Shown piece by piece: positions 10,796 to 21,017 of a stretch of 64,000 nucleotides of DNA. Under the pieces are notes generated by a model, which ran no database searches, was not told where the DNA came from, and saw only the letters and a program-made list of their open reading frames with translations. Made by a program: the position numbers and the translations under genes. Source of the stretch: Guadua angustifolia (Eukaryota > Streptophyta > Magnoliopsida > Poales > Poaceae); the NCBI GenBank assembly GCA_036346375.1, contig CM070520.1, positions 12,845,791-12,909,790 on the forward strand, given 5' to 3'. Positions within the stretch are counted from its first letter, which is position 1. Each line of letters begins with the position of its first letter.

Positions 10796-13230
10796 ATGAG
10801 GATACGACCGCTTGTTCCTCACAGATCCCAGCGCTTTTTCCTTGGGACCAAACAACAGATGATTTTGTCCTTCACGAACCGCGATGCGGGGACGATATAT
10901 AGATGCATCCAGACGAGCGGTTTACGCTTCGCTTCTTTGGCGACTTCGGGCTTCTTATTTCTTCACCTTCCTTGCTTGAAGCTCTTTGCCTTCTTCAACG
11001 CCATGGTAAATCCCATCCCCGCTTCCACTGCTGACGCCGCCACCGTGAGAAGGATGGGGATCCTCGCGCCGGAGGGCACTTTCCGCTTCCGAGCGTGGAC
11101 CGCCACGCCCCTATGCCTCTCTGATGAGATCGTCCTTCATACCTGGGCGATGATGGCGGGCCTTCTTCCGCCTTTTTCCGACTTTTTTCTCACCGTCCTC
11201 CACTTCTATGAAATCCACCATCTTCACCTCACCCCCAACTCCATCGCCTTCCTCGCCATCCTTGCACACCTCTCGAAATGTTCATGGGGTGATGTCAATC
11301 TTCCTCTTTCCGCTACTTTTCATCCGCCGCTGCCACCAACGACGATTTAGTAGCGGGGAGTTGCTATTCTTCTTTTCGACTAGATGGCCTCCCACTACAT
11401 CGCCTTTCTAGCCTGTGATCCAATCGGAGGGCATGGCGCGCAATAATGGTCAGACATCAAGGATGACAAGGAGTCGACGCTTGAGGTGTGCTCGCCCGGA
11501 GCGGTTATAGTTTTCGAGAACTCGAACACGCCACGAGGAGACGACGAGTTCGCTGCGCATGGCGTGCCCGCGCCCACGCATCGCGGGACATCTGACCGAC
11601 CAGGGCCTGTGGCTCGACTACAAGGCCCAGAGGATCGCTTCTTCGCCGACGCTGGCCCACCTCGCATGGCAAGATATGGGCGACGACGACCTGACGCGCA
11701 CGTGGCCCGGACGTAAGCCCTTGTTTTCTTCTAGCTTCTTTCATGCACATGTTTTTTCTACGGCTTCCTACCAACCGACCACCATTCTTTAATTTTCGCC
11801 AGCGAAAATTTCGAGGAGCCGCCTCGTGTGGCTTGTCAGAGTTGATGCAATTGTCCCGCGGCGAGCATGGTTTTTTCCGGCGAGGCCCGACCGCCACGAC
11901 TTGGAGCATGCGAGGCGGCGCGTCGTCAGTCGCTTCCCGGACGATGGACTCCACGGGGCGGTCAGGGTTCTACCATGACTGTTCACCGGTGATCGTGGAC
12001 GCACCCATCATCGGTCAGACGGGAGCACGGTTTAATTAATTGCCACAGACGCCACGGGTTTCTGGACCCTAAGAGGGTCCATGCCACGAACAAAAGCACC
12101 GGCCTTGCACTGGGCGCGGGCGGTATTCTCCAGGGGCCAGGGGCACAGGGCGCCTCGGCTGATGATTTCACCTCCGTCGCGCCGCTTCCGCAATGCCTCC
12201 GGAGCCTTCACCAATTTTTCTCTCCTCCGCGCCGGTTTCAACAACACAAGGCCAATCAATTCAGGCCACGGAGCTCGTGCCACCACTCAACAGGTGGCCT
12301 CACGCTCCCAATGGCCGCCTTGAGTTTGAAGGCCGCCAAGAACGACCTCAGACGCGCTTAGGGCGCGGCACGCCCGGGCGCCCACCGAGACGACGGAGGC
12401 CTCCGCCAGCACCTCTGCCCGCCAGTTAGGCTACGAGGGCCGAAGACATCCCTGGCACTAGTGCCACCGGAGGCCTCACCCCTCGCGCCACCACCGCTGC
12501 CCCCGCCGCACGCTTCGTCGAACTCTTCACCGAGATAGGCGATATGCTGCATCGCACTGCTTCTCACAAAGAGGCTGCCAGCATGGCGCCCAGACGCTCA
12601 ACAGCCTATTTTGGAGCGAGCTAGAGAGGGAACGGGAGAGGGCGGCAGCGGAGTTGGTGCAAGAGAGGGCCAACACAACCGCCATACAAAGAAGGCAGAG
12701 CGGCCAAAGCATGGCGGAGAGGGCCGAGAGGCGGCAACAAGACCTCGGAGCTCGAGGCCTTCGCCTCTGGCGCAAACCTCGCCCGTCATCTTTGAAGAAG
12801 GCGTTCCAGCGCACCAAGAGGTGCCTGAAACCTTTGGGGGTGGCGCTAAACGCGCCCTTGGAGGATTCCGCACTCCAGTTCGCCCACGCGACCAACCAGG
12901 CCGCGGAGGCACTCGAGGACTTCTGCCGCCTGGCCGCCGCTCCGCCAGGAAGGATGAGAGGTCGTGATCATGATTTGCGACCAACACGCTGCTTGTTCGC
13001 TGCGCCACGACACGCCGATTCCATGGCGGTGGTGGCGACCGGCGTTGGAGACGCAGCGCGCAGCACCCCAGCAGAGGCGCTGGTGCGCGAAAGCTACGAG
13101 GCGCGTGGCGGCGGAATCTTTGCAAGTGGAGCGGCCCGGTCATGGGCGTCTCCACTCCTCCTGCCATAGAAGGCGGCGGCGACGGCGAGCTCGACAAGCG
13201 AGGATGAGGAGTGAAAAGCGAGCGACTTTC
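10796..13230 (+). pseudogene. Antisense extra ORF of the Tat element, PF04195-like remnant
   Basis: This plus-strand region is opposite in sense to gag-pol. It begins with an open frame (10796-11350) containing an N-terminal part resembling the 'putative gypsy-type transposon' domain (PF04195). Characteristic residues are PPFSDFFLTVLHFY followed by LHLTPNSIAFLAILAHLSK. The domain seems to continue after a frameshift in the 11208-11411 frame (FLFPLLFIRRCHQRRF, family-like). Further down, 12654-13169 is a long charged frame rich in Arg, Ala and Glu (for example LEDSALQFAHATNQAAEALEDFC), consistent with the helical C-terminal half of such proteins. Grass Tat elements such as Grande are known to carry an extra ORF between pol and the 3' LTR, often antisense. 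The function of the protein is unknown. This copy has frameshifts and stops. Confidence 0.6.
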
Positions 13231-13919
13231 TTTGTTTCGCTTATCTTGTTTGCTTCTGTTGATGAACCTGCGTCCAGAAAAACTTGGACAACTTTTGGAT
13301 GAATGTATGATGCTTAACGTTATCCGTATGTTTGCTTATTTTTGTGTGATTGAATTCACCGGATTGGTTTGTTAGATGGCCAATATTCAACTTAGTCAGA
13401 ACGCCTTGAAAACACCTATGTTAGAGGCAAATAGCTTCCTAAGTCCTCGCCAATAATTTTATGTGTTTTCCGTGATCATAAGCATAAGATTATGCGGGCC
13501 ACATAAAATGTAGGCGAAAACGCCTTAAGTCTAACAAAAAACGTAAGACATAGCACAGCCTTAGCGTCAGTTTCTCATGAGATTGTTCTTTGGTTCAAAA
13601 CCTTTTCAAACTTAGGCCCCCGATGACCTCCACGAAACGCGCTACAGGTAGAGCGTGGCGAGATAACAAGTTTCGGAGTGTTCTTAGGCAGCAAGATGAC
13701 TCGACGGTGATGACCGGCCGAGCTTCGGAGCCAACCCGAGGCGTGACGAGCCGTGATTGAGTATCCGGCCTAATCGGGCGCTCGTGACTTGGTTTCACCG
13801 GGACGCTAACACTTAGTACATTTCTTTATCATGAGGGGCCGCCGCTTTTGACGCCGCGACAATCACGCACAACTTGACCCATCTTAGAGTATGATCATAA
13901 GGAAACGCCAAAAACGCAG
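13231..13919. other. Non-coding spacer in the 3' region of the Tat element
   Basis: No open frame with a recognisable motif. It follows the antisense ORF and precedes the tandem-repeat block. It includes sequence such as GGTGATGACCGGCCGAGC TTCGGAGCCAACCCGAGG (13707-13743), a variant of which recurs at about 14730-14765 (GGTGCTTCAGGGAGCCAACCCGAGG). The repeat block is therefore flanked by related sequence. Confidence 0.5.
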
Positions 13920-14465
13920 ATATAAAGCGCTTATCTTGTTTTATATGTCACGGGCGAGCGAAATTTTGAGCGCTGGCCAGCAGTACTTTGCCATCGGGCG
14001 ACCTACGGCTTCGAAGGCCGGGCATCAGTACTGGCGCCAAAGTAGCACCTTGAGCGCGGCGAGTAGAAAGCTTCATCAGGCGACTTGATTTCTAAGCGCT
14101 GGCGACTAGGGTAGTTGGGCGCTAGGCGAAGCACCTTGAGCGCTGGCAAAGCAGTTTTGGAGTGCTAGCGGCGAAAATTTCTAAGCCACCGGGCAGACCG
14201 ACTGAAGGCCGTGCGATAAGCAATTAGGCGCCAAAGTGCTTGAGCGGCAAGGCAAATTTCAAGCCATCGGGAGACTAGTTTTGGAAGGCGAGCAACCAGA
14301 CAAATGGCGCCAAAGTAGCACCTTTTGAGCATCAAGAGCAGCTTTGAGCGTCAAGAGAAATTTCCAGCCATCAGGCGAATTTTCCGACGGCCGGCGATCA
14401 GCCAATCGATGCAAAGTAGCAATTTTGAGCGTCAAGAGCAAAATTAAAGCCACTCGGGCACCAAA
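13920..14465. repeat. Degenerate tandem repeats, about 90-100 bp period
   Basis: The phrase GGCGCCAAAGTAGCACCTT(TT)GAGCG or a variant recurs at about 14033, 14228, 14305 and 14409. The phrases GAAATTT(C)(C/T)AAGCCA(T/C)CGGG and GAGCG(C/T)(T/C)(G/A)GC recur in between. The units are degenerate, roughly 90-100 bp long, and lie between the antisense ORF and pol. Tandem repeats in the 3' untranslated region are known for Tat-lineage elements. No protein is encoded. Confidence 0.7.
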
Positions 14466-15002
14466 TAAGATGCTGGGGCTTTTAGCGAAAAGCTAAGCCA
14501 AGATTTTATGCTTACCCTGCGTGTATAGATAGCTACCAGAAGGGTGAGTAGACACTTGGAAGGGCATACGCGAAGTAGGCCCAAAACATTCTAAGTCCCA
14601 GCATGAAGTGTCCTGGCTCGCCTTGTTTGGATTCTAAGTCCTCGTGACCCTCTAGGAAATCAAACCGCGACATCAGGTGTCCAAGCAATGAAGTTTTTAG
14701 GGGGTGGCATCAGTCGACGGTGTTCACGGTGATTTACCAGCGGTGCTTCAGGGAGCCAACCCGAGGTGTGCGAGCCGCGTTTGAGCACCACACCCAACCT
14801 GCCCCCCCAGTCGCCCATGCTAAGCGTACACAGACGTCGAGGGTCGCCATGGATTCACGAAGGAATTAGCAAACGTACGAAACCAGCGACATACATGCGA
14901 AAAATTGCCATTCAAAGCACAAAAAAGGGACAATTATGGTAAGGCAAAAGCTTTCTAGGCAACAATTTTTCGATCGCCAGAGGCCGCCCGATCACCGTGG
15001 AG

Positions 15003-16212
15003 GACTTACTCGAGGTCAGTTCCGAGCAAGTCATTGGTACTTACAATTTCCTTATGATAGAACTTCCGCAATAGCTCAATGTTGTAGGAGTTCGCCAAAT
15101 TCTTCACCGTCTCAAGCACAACCGGACCAGCCTCAGCCGAGATATCGAGACCACCTTGAAGGGGCCCTCCCACCGGGAGAGATGACTTTATACAACCCGA
15201 CATGCCTCTGAATTTCGCAAGAAGACCAGTCACCCACGCTAGTGTTCTCAGAGACCCGGCAGATGGTACCGCTTTGAGGTTTTGGCTGAGTACGGCGGCG
15301 CGCAGGCGGCTCGATCCCCGACCTCCTCCAGAGGTTAACTTTTCTCACGGAGGTCTTCTTGGTCTTCTTCATTGAACGCTGAGACGACGGAGAGCCGAGC
15401 GACAACTGAGGGGAGAACAGCCGGTGCCGCACACCAAGAAAAAGGGTGTCTCGCCGCCGCTGACCGGTGTGGTGCGGGCGACCAAAGATAATCGGGAGTT
15501 CTTCCGTCCATCTTTGCGCCTCGCCAGGAGTCGATCAAACGCTTCTTGTCTTGAGGCCTTCAAGATAAAGTATGCAAGGTTTCACTTGACCATTGCTAAT
15601 GGATGGGCCACCGAGGCAAACATACCTTGGTGCCTATTTGTTCACAGTAACTCTAGAAAAGCCGCACCGGTGAACGAAAGCCATTGTTTCGGTGATGATG
15701 CGTTGGCGACTCCAAAGCGGTGAAGATCCCGCGATGAACTTAATAAATGGGCAACCGCCGTGATGGCATCACGACTACCTCGGCTTCAACCCACTTGGTG
15801 AATTTGTCGATGGCGCATTTAAGAGGTGGGTGAAGCCCCGGGCCCGTGGGAACGAACTCAGATATCGGCTTCTGCACCGCGAACGCGGGAGAGAGCGGGA
15901 TGGTCGCAGAGCTGGGCTGGTTGGTGGTTTGCTCGCGAAGAATCGACAAGCTGCGATGTCCTCACCCGACCGCAAGCATCCCGGAGGGCGGTAGGCCAAT
16001 AAAATCCTGGCGAACGCCTTGCCAACTAGAGTTCGGCGGACATATGGCTCCCCGCACATGCCTCCATGGATATCGGGAGAGCGTGTCGCCCCTTCCCGAG
16101 TGATGCACTTCAAGAGAACTCCGCTTCGCTGGCGATATAGGTCCCCACCTATCGAGTATAGCACTTGGCCTTGCGGCAATCTTCTCACCGAGGCATCATC
16201 GTTCGGGATCAC
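15003..16212 (-). pseudogene. Tat element integrase remnant and end of polyprotein
   Basis: The upper part (about 15775-16212) carries the zinc-binding region and start of the catalytic core in disrupted frames: HGGMCGEP, RTLVGKAFAR and CRFFASKP resemble the HHCC finger, and GFTHLL followed by AIDKFTKWVEAE (in the next frame, about 15780-15870) is the conserved Tat integrase core. The lower part ends in NIELLRKFYHKE near 15045, matching the usual polyprotein terminus NIEHLRKFY of grass Tat elements. Several frameshifts separate the two. Integrase would insert the cDNA, but this copy cannot be functional. Confidence 0.8.
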
Positions 16213-16230
16213 TTGGTCACGCAGAAAAGG

Positions 16231-17178
16231 CTAGGATAGGATCCATCCACCGATCTTCTTGGCCAAGGGTGGCGAACACTCGGTGTTTCCTGCACTCACC
16301 GGGCCGAAGCTCTCCCCCAGCGCTTTGCAAGAAGACTGGGCCGTCTTCCTCCTGCACTGGGTTTCAGCGAACGGCACGCTTTCCTCGAATCGAGAGCCGT
16401 GGATAATGTGCCTTTTCTTCCCGCCTCGAAAGGAGGCCACATAGCCTTTGTCACGCCGTCCCCACTCGAACTGGGCTGCGACAGTGACACCATCATCCCC
16501 ACCTGAATCGTGGGCTGCGATGGACGGTCGCGATAGTCTTTCTTCGAAGACCCCGACCGGAACAGGAGCCCTTGAGGACGCAAGCTGAGACAGCCCGTCC
16601 GCAAGGTGGTTGTCACGCCGAGGGATATGAATATACCCCAATCCTTCAAAATGACGTTCCATTCTTCGGACCTCCACCAGGTACGCCGCCATGGTGGGGT
16701 CGGAACATTGGAACTCCTTCCGCGCTTGATTGATGACCAAATAGGAGTCTCCTTGACTTGAGACACCGGATGCCCAGCAGACCGGCGATGCGCAACCTCG
16801 CCAAAGAAGCCTTCAGACTCATCAATGTTGTTAGTGGCCTTGAAGTCGAGGGCTACTCACATCTTGGAGGATGTCACCGATCGGGAGACCAGACAACCCA
16901 AATTTCACGCCTTCCAAATGAAGGAACCATCAAAGAATAACGCCCGTGGAGAAGGCTCTTGCGGTTCTTCCTTCGCCAGAGTGGCGGAGTCCACTCGGCG
17001 ATGAACTCCGCCACCGACTCGACTTGATGGCGGTAAGGGCACAAATTTAATGTTGAATTTCCCGGCCCACCGACCATTTACGGCGCGACCTTCGGCTTCA
17101 CGACAGGGAGAATTTCCGCAGAGTAGGCCGTGATAACGGTGATTTCGCCCGAAATAATGCCGCAGCCTCCGGATGCAA
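16231..17178 (-). pseudogene. Tat element RNase H / second (archaeal-type) RNase H region
   Basis: Frames at 16905-17306 and 16231-16740 carry the two RNase H modules expected after reverse transcriptase in Tat elements. In the second, the sequence VINQARKEF, then MAAYLVEVRRMERHFEGL, then HIPRRDNHLADGLSQLASS matches the additional RNase H typical of this lineage, with the final Asp of LADGL at the catalytic position. The FFDGSF piece near 16925 marks its start. Frameshifts separate the parts. RNase H would degrade the RNA strand of the RNA:DNA hybrid during replication. Confidence 0.78.
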
Positions 17179-18096
17179 CTAGGACCGTGATACAAGATCT
17201 TCTCGAGCTTGAGGATATCGAAGCTTCGCTTCATGCAATACCTTGCTGATGTAGTAAACTGGCTTCGACGCCTTCCTCTCTCGCGACCAATCTCTGCACT
17301 CACCACCTCGAAAGTGGCAAGATATACTGAGACACGGCTCGCTTACGGAGAAACCAAAGACCAGGGGAGAGGAGAGGTACCGCTTCAAGTCTTCAAACGC
17401 CTTCTGCGCTTCCTCTGTCCATTCAAAATGGTTAGTCTTCTTCAGCAGCTTGAACAGAGGCAAGCTCCATTCTCCCAAGCGAGCAATGAATCGCCCCAGG
17501 GAGGCTAGGCGACCAGCCAGGCATTGAACTTGCTTGAGTCGCACTGGCGGCTTCATGTGCTCGATGGCCGCTATCTTGTCGGGATTGGCCTCAATGCCCC
17601 GGCTGGACACCAGGAAACCTAGCAACTTGCTGGAGGGCACACCGAACACGCACTTCTCTGGATTGAGCTTCAGGCAATTCTTCCGGAGGTTAGCAAAGGT
17701 CTCCTCCAGGTCTTGGATCAGTTCCTCACTCTTTTTGATCTTCACCACTAAGTCATCAACGTAGACCTCAAGATTGCGCCCTATCTGAGGGCGGAAAGTA
17801 ATATGCATGGCACGCTGGTAAGTAGAACCGGCATTCTTTAAACCAAAAGCCATCCTTACATAACAATATACACCGGTTGGGGTTACAAAAGTAATTTTTT
17901 CTTCATCTTCGAGCGCCATGCTAATCTGGTGGTACCCAGAGTACGCATCCAAAAAGCACAGCAGCTCACACCCGGCCGTGGAGTCCACAATAAGGTCGAC
18001 TCGCGACAGGGGATAAGGATCCTTCGGGCAGGCCTTGTTGAGGTCGGTGAAATCGACACACATACGCCACTTCCCGTTGGACTTCTTGATGAGCAC
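17179..18096 (-). CDS. Tat element reverse transcriptase domain (open 305-residue frame)
   Basis: This is the best-preserved part of the element. In order, the 305-residue frame shows KWRMCVDFTDLNKACPKDPYPL, then FLDAYSGYHQI (residues 48-58, first catalytic Asp), then VRMAFGLKNAGSTYQRAM, then YVDD at residues 112-115 (second catalytic pair). After these come LNPEKCVFGV and LGFLVSSRGIE, and then the connection domain with WSLPLFKLLKK and F.WTEEAQKAFEDLK. All key RT motifs are intact. Neighbouring protease and RNase H are out of frame, so a full polyprotein is not encoded. The enzyme would copy element RNA in cytoplasmic particles. It belongs to Ty3/gypsy, Tat lineage. Confidence 0.93.
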   Translation of the reverse strand: MLIKKSNGKWRMCVDFTDLNKACPKDPYPLSRVDLIVDSTAGCELLCFLDAYSGYHQISMALEDEEKITFVTPTGVYCYVRMAFGLKNAGSTYQRAMHITFRPQIGRNLEVYVDDLVVKIKKSEELIQDLEETFANLRKNCLKLNPEKCVFGVPSSKLLGFLVSSRGIEANPDKIAAIEHMKPPVRLKQVQCLAGRLASLGRFIARLGEWSLPLFKLLKKTNHFEWTEEAQKAFEDLKRYLSSPLVFGFSVSEPCLSISCHFRGGECRDWSRERKASKPVYYISKVLHEAKLRYPQAREDLVSRS

Positions 18097-18494
18097 GGGG
18101 TTGGCAACCCACTCAGGATGAGAGACTTCTCTGATTATCCCCGCTGAATGCTTCTTCTACCCTCCTCCTCGAATGGCGCCTTACAGCTTCCGGCTACCGC
18201 CTCGGACCTTCTCACGGATCGGGCGCTGTCGAGCTGCGTTGCAGCAAGGCTCGATCACCTGGGGACTCAAATATGTCGGACGGTTGCGAGCGAACACGCT
18301 TAGCGTTTGATCGAGGAAAGTGACGAGCGTGTCTTCCTATTTGGCGCCTGAGGTTGGCGCCAATGTTGACGGTCTTTCGGGTTCACCCTCACCGTATGCA
18401 CTCACCTTAACCTCACCGACAGAGCCGGTGAAGCACGGTCCGGGCCGAGGGCCCCGAGGAAGTGGCACGGGCGCGCGTCTGGTGTGGTACCCGC

Positions 18495-19085
18495 CTAGAT
18501 CCCAAACCCGCTATGGCAACAGCAGGCCTCCGACCTATCCACGGAGATCACAATGGGGCCGCCAGGCCCCGGCATCTTCACCACCATGTAGGCATAGTGG
18601 GTTGCCGCCATGAACTTGACCAACGCCGGTCGGCCAAGCAGGGCGTTATATGGGAGGTCGAAATCGGCGACCTCGAAATCCACCATCTCGGTGCGGTAGT
18701 TGTCCTTCTCCCCGAAAGTGACGGGGAGGCACACTTGACCCAAGGGGAACAAGCCAGCCTCCGGGGCTACCCCGAAGAACGGCAGGGTCGGGCGCAGATC
18801 CTGCCGCGGGATCTGGAGCGCCATGAATGCCGAAGAGGACATGAGGTTGATAGAACTGCCTCCGTCCACCAGCACCCGCCCCAGCCATACATTCTGGATC
18901 ATGGGCGCCACCACAATCGAGAGATGCCCTAGGTCGGGTGCTCGTGGTGGTCGGCCCGACCAAGGTGATCGCTTGTTCACCACTTTCCACCCCCGGCCAC
19001 ACCACGGCGCAATTGCCGAGAGAAGGCTCGCACTGACGCTTATACTGGAACCCAGCCAGCCTCGAGCCCGGTCTGGAGACCGCAC
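18495..19085 (-). pseudogene. Tat element aspartic protease domain
   Basis: The 196-residue frame contains the active-site motif VDGGSSINLM (Asp at residue 74). The preceding LSIVVAPMIQNVWLGR and following FGEKDNYRTEMVDFEV and YNALLGRPALVKF are characteristic of Tat/Athila proteases in grasses, which use DGG rather than DTG. Retroelement protease cleaves the polyprotein. The frame opens out into the RT region across a gap with stops at about 18100-18490. The active-site residues are present, but the polyprotein context is broken. Confidence 0.85.
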
Positions 19086-19810
19086 CCGGGAGCGCTGGGC
19101 CTCGCTCCCTACTGAATCGGAGGAGTGAACCTCCTCCTTGGTCCGGGAATGAGAGCCTTGGGAGAGACTCTCACCGTCGGAGACTATCTGCTCTCATGGC
19201 GGCGCCTTCAAGCCGGGCGCGGGTGCAGCGACAGCGAAGGTCATCGCCATGGCTGCCGACGGCTTTCGTCAGGCGCCGGAGGTCCCCACGGTCCCTCGCG
19301 AATCGGGACCGGCGCTTCGCGCGCTTCGCCTCAACACCGGCGGAGCTACCTTCATTAAGCGACTAGATCTGGCGTGTTCAAAGATGCGCCCAGCATCGAT
19401 GTACTGATACCCTACTGGTCGGGAGTCTTACCAAGCCGGGTCAGATCCACGAGACCAGCCGATGTTCAAACCACAGGTGGCAGGAGAGTCTCCTCGCAAG
19501 TTCCATCCGAGGGTGGTCCAAGAGGAGACGGGTGGTTTGTAAGTCTGAGCGGGTGGCTGCTCGGCGGCGAGCCGACGTCAAGACGGTGCCCCCCGGCTCC
19601 AAAGGAGCAAGTCCACTACCATGGGGCGGATCAGAGGATCCTCCGACCGCGAGATCTGCAGGAGGCGCTTTTGGGCGCCATTCACCCTCGCAGTTCTTGA
19701 CGACGAACCCGCCATCTCCAGACAAGCGCGGGCTTGCTTCCGCAAAGAACGCCAAACTCACCGGAGAGTTGGCTGAAACCAACCACTAGCCCCTCACCTA
19801 GCGCTACCGC
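19086..19810 (-). pseudogene. Residual gag/leader region of the Tat element
   Basis: Only about 0.7 kb lies between protease and the 5' LTR, far less than the usual leader plus gag of Tat elements (well over 1.5 kb). The open frame 19441-19782 has no CCHC zinc knuckle and no recognisable capsid motif. Most of gag therefore seems deleted. The sequence just inside the LTR on the minus strand (GCGGTAGCGCTAGGTGAGGG) should hold the primer-binding site, but I could not assign it to a tRNA. Confidence 0.6.
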
Positions 19811-20725
19811 TGGTGTATTCCACTCGACAGCCCGAGCCTCACAGACCGGGTTTGGTTCGATAGGAGGGCGTCTTCGTGGCAGCTAACCTAGAGGTGAAAA
19901 CCCTAGAAACTCCCTACACGGGATCCGGTGTTCTATGAACTAGGAAGAACGCAAAGATTTTACCTGTGTTCAAGCCCCCTTGTGAGAAGGGTAATAGCCT
20001 TACGCTCCGCCACCCTAACTGAAGTAGGTAGAAGGAGGGTCATCATGCTGATCTAAATACATTTAATGCTCCTTCCCTGCTTTGTCCTTCTGCTCTCCAA
20101 ACCTCATTAAATGCCTCCGCTGCGTTTTGCCCGATCCTGCTTTGATGGGACCCCTTCGTGATGTAGGTGAGAGGCGCCAGCGAATGGGCTTTATCGCAGA
20201 AACTTGTACGGTGAGAAGCTCGCCATGGCAGTTCGCTGCGTTTACATGGTACGGTAGCGAAGGAGACTTCGAGGCGGCCACCGCGCTTCACTTTTTTTGC
20301 TTTTGCGGGCGCAGCAGGCGTTTTGCCCACTCGCCGCCGCATCGCCATGTGGTGATCGGCCAGGCGGCGTAGGCGTTCGCCCACTCGCTCGCCCAGGCGC
20401 CACGTGGACCAACGCTGGTCCGGCGTGGATCGCCGTCGCCCGCCCGTGCCAACCACCGTGTGGATCGGCGCCGGCGGTAGGGCGTGCTTCGCCCACTCGC
20501 TGCCGAGCGCCACGTGGACCGAACGTTGGCCGTGAGCGTGATCGCCGCCGTTATAGCCGCCACGTGGTCGCGCGCCGGCAAAGCAGGCGTGCCGCCCACT
20601 GCCACGGGCGCCACGTGGACCGACGCTGGCCCGGCGGGCGTGATTGCCCGCTTGGGTTGCCAAAGCCGCCACGTGGGCCACTTTTATGCGGCGGAGAGGG
20701 TACCCTAGCGTAGAGTACGCTGACA
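19811..20725 (-). repeat. 5' LTR (right) of the Tat-lineage element
   Basis: The LTR runs from about 19811 (TGGTGTATTCC) to CTGACA at 20725 (915 bp) and is collinear with 9570-10696. It lacks the approximately 130-bp block seen at 9774-9904 of the other LTR (junction near 20004-20012). It contains the CACGTG-rich repeats at 20310-20690. On the minus strand it starts TGTCAGCGTACTC. Followed by TSD AATGT (20726-20730). Confidence 0.87.
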
Positions 20726-20730
20726 AATGT
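20726..20730. other. Target-site duplication AATGT, right
   Basis: Identical to 9565-9569; it marks the exact right border of the Tat-lineage retrotransposon. Confidence 0.9.
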
Positions 20731-21017
20731 ATGCCACATAAGCAATTTTGATGATGTGGCAAGAGAGTTAAGAGGGGATAGAAGAAAGCTGTATCTTGAG
20801 GAAGATACCACTTGGGCACGAAATCATAGACATTGAAACTTGAATCATCTAAGTGGCCCACAATTCATACTCTCATACAAAACTATCATTTAATTATCTT
20901 GTGGGGACTAAGAAACAATCCATGATACCATGCATTGGGATAGTTGTATCTTCTATAATATCATATGACATGGCAGCTTTAGATATTGTGACAAGATACA
21001 ATGCACTATGAATAGTC
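20731..21017. mobile_element. Tourist-like MITE, right segment
   Basis: This continues the MITE begun at 9532-9569; without the insertion its length is about 325 bp. It ends ...CACTATGAATAGTC, the inverted counterpart of GGCTATTCCCAGTG, followed by TAA. AT-rich, no coding capacity. Confidence 0.78.

Larger units (their letters stand above)
9570..20725 (-). mobile_element. Complete but degenerate Tat-lineage Ty3/gypsy retrotransposon
   Basis: The 11.16-kb element has two LTRs, TG...CA termini, a perfect 5-bp TSD, and protease, reverse transcriptase, RNase H and integrase remnants in that order on the minus strand. Between integrase and the 3' LTR lies an approximately 4.3-kb region with an extra ORF on the opposite strand and a tandem-repeat block. 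Several features point to the Tat/Athila side of Ty3/gypsy (grass Grande/RIRE2/Retand-like). These are the protease motif DGGSSIN, the second (aRNase H-like) domain with INQ...YLVEVRRMERHFE, and a polyprotein ending in NIELLRKFY. Most of gag is missing: only about 0.7 kb separates the 5' LTR from protease. Frameshifts and stops break pol. The LTRs differ by many substitutions and large indels, so the insertion is old. Confidence 0.92.

Noticed and set aside
12527..13197. Minus-strand open frames of up to 199 residues opposite the antisense ORF
   Set aside because: Shadows of the GC-rich plus-strand frame; low-complexity Arg/Pro/Ser sequence without domain features.
17179..18096. Reading the intact RT frame as a domesticated host gene
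   Set aside because: It lies in a complete retrotransposon with LTRs and TSD and has no own start, promoter or splice structure.
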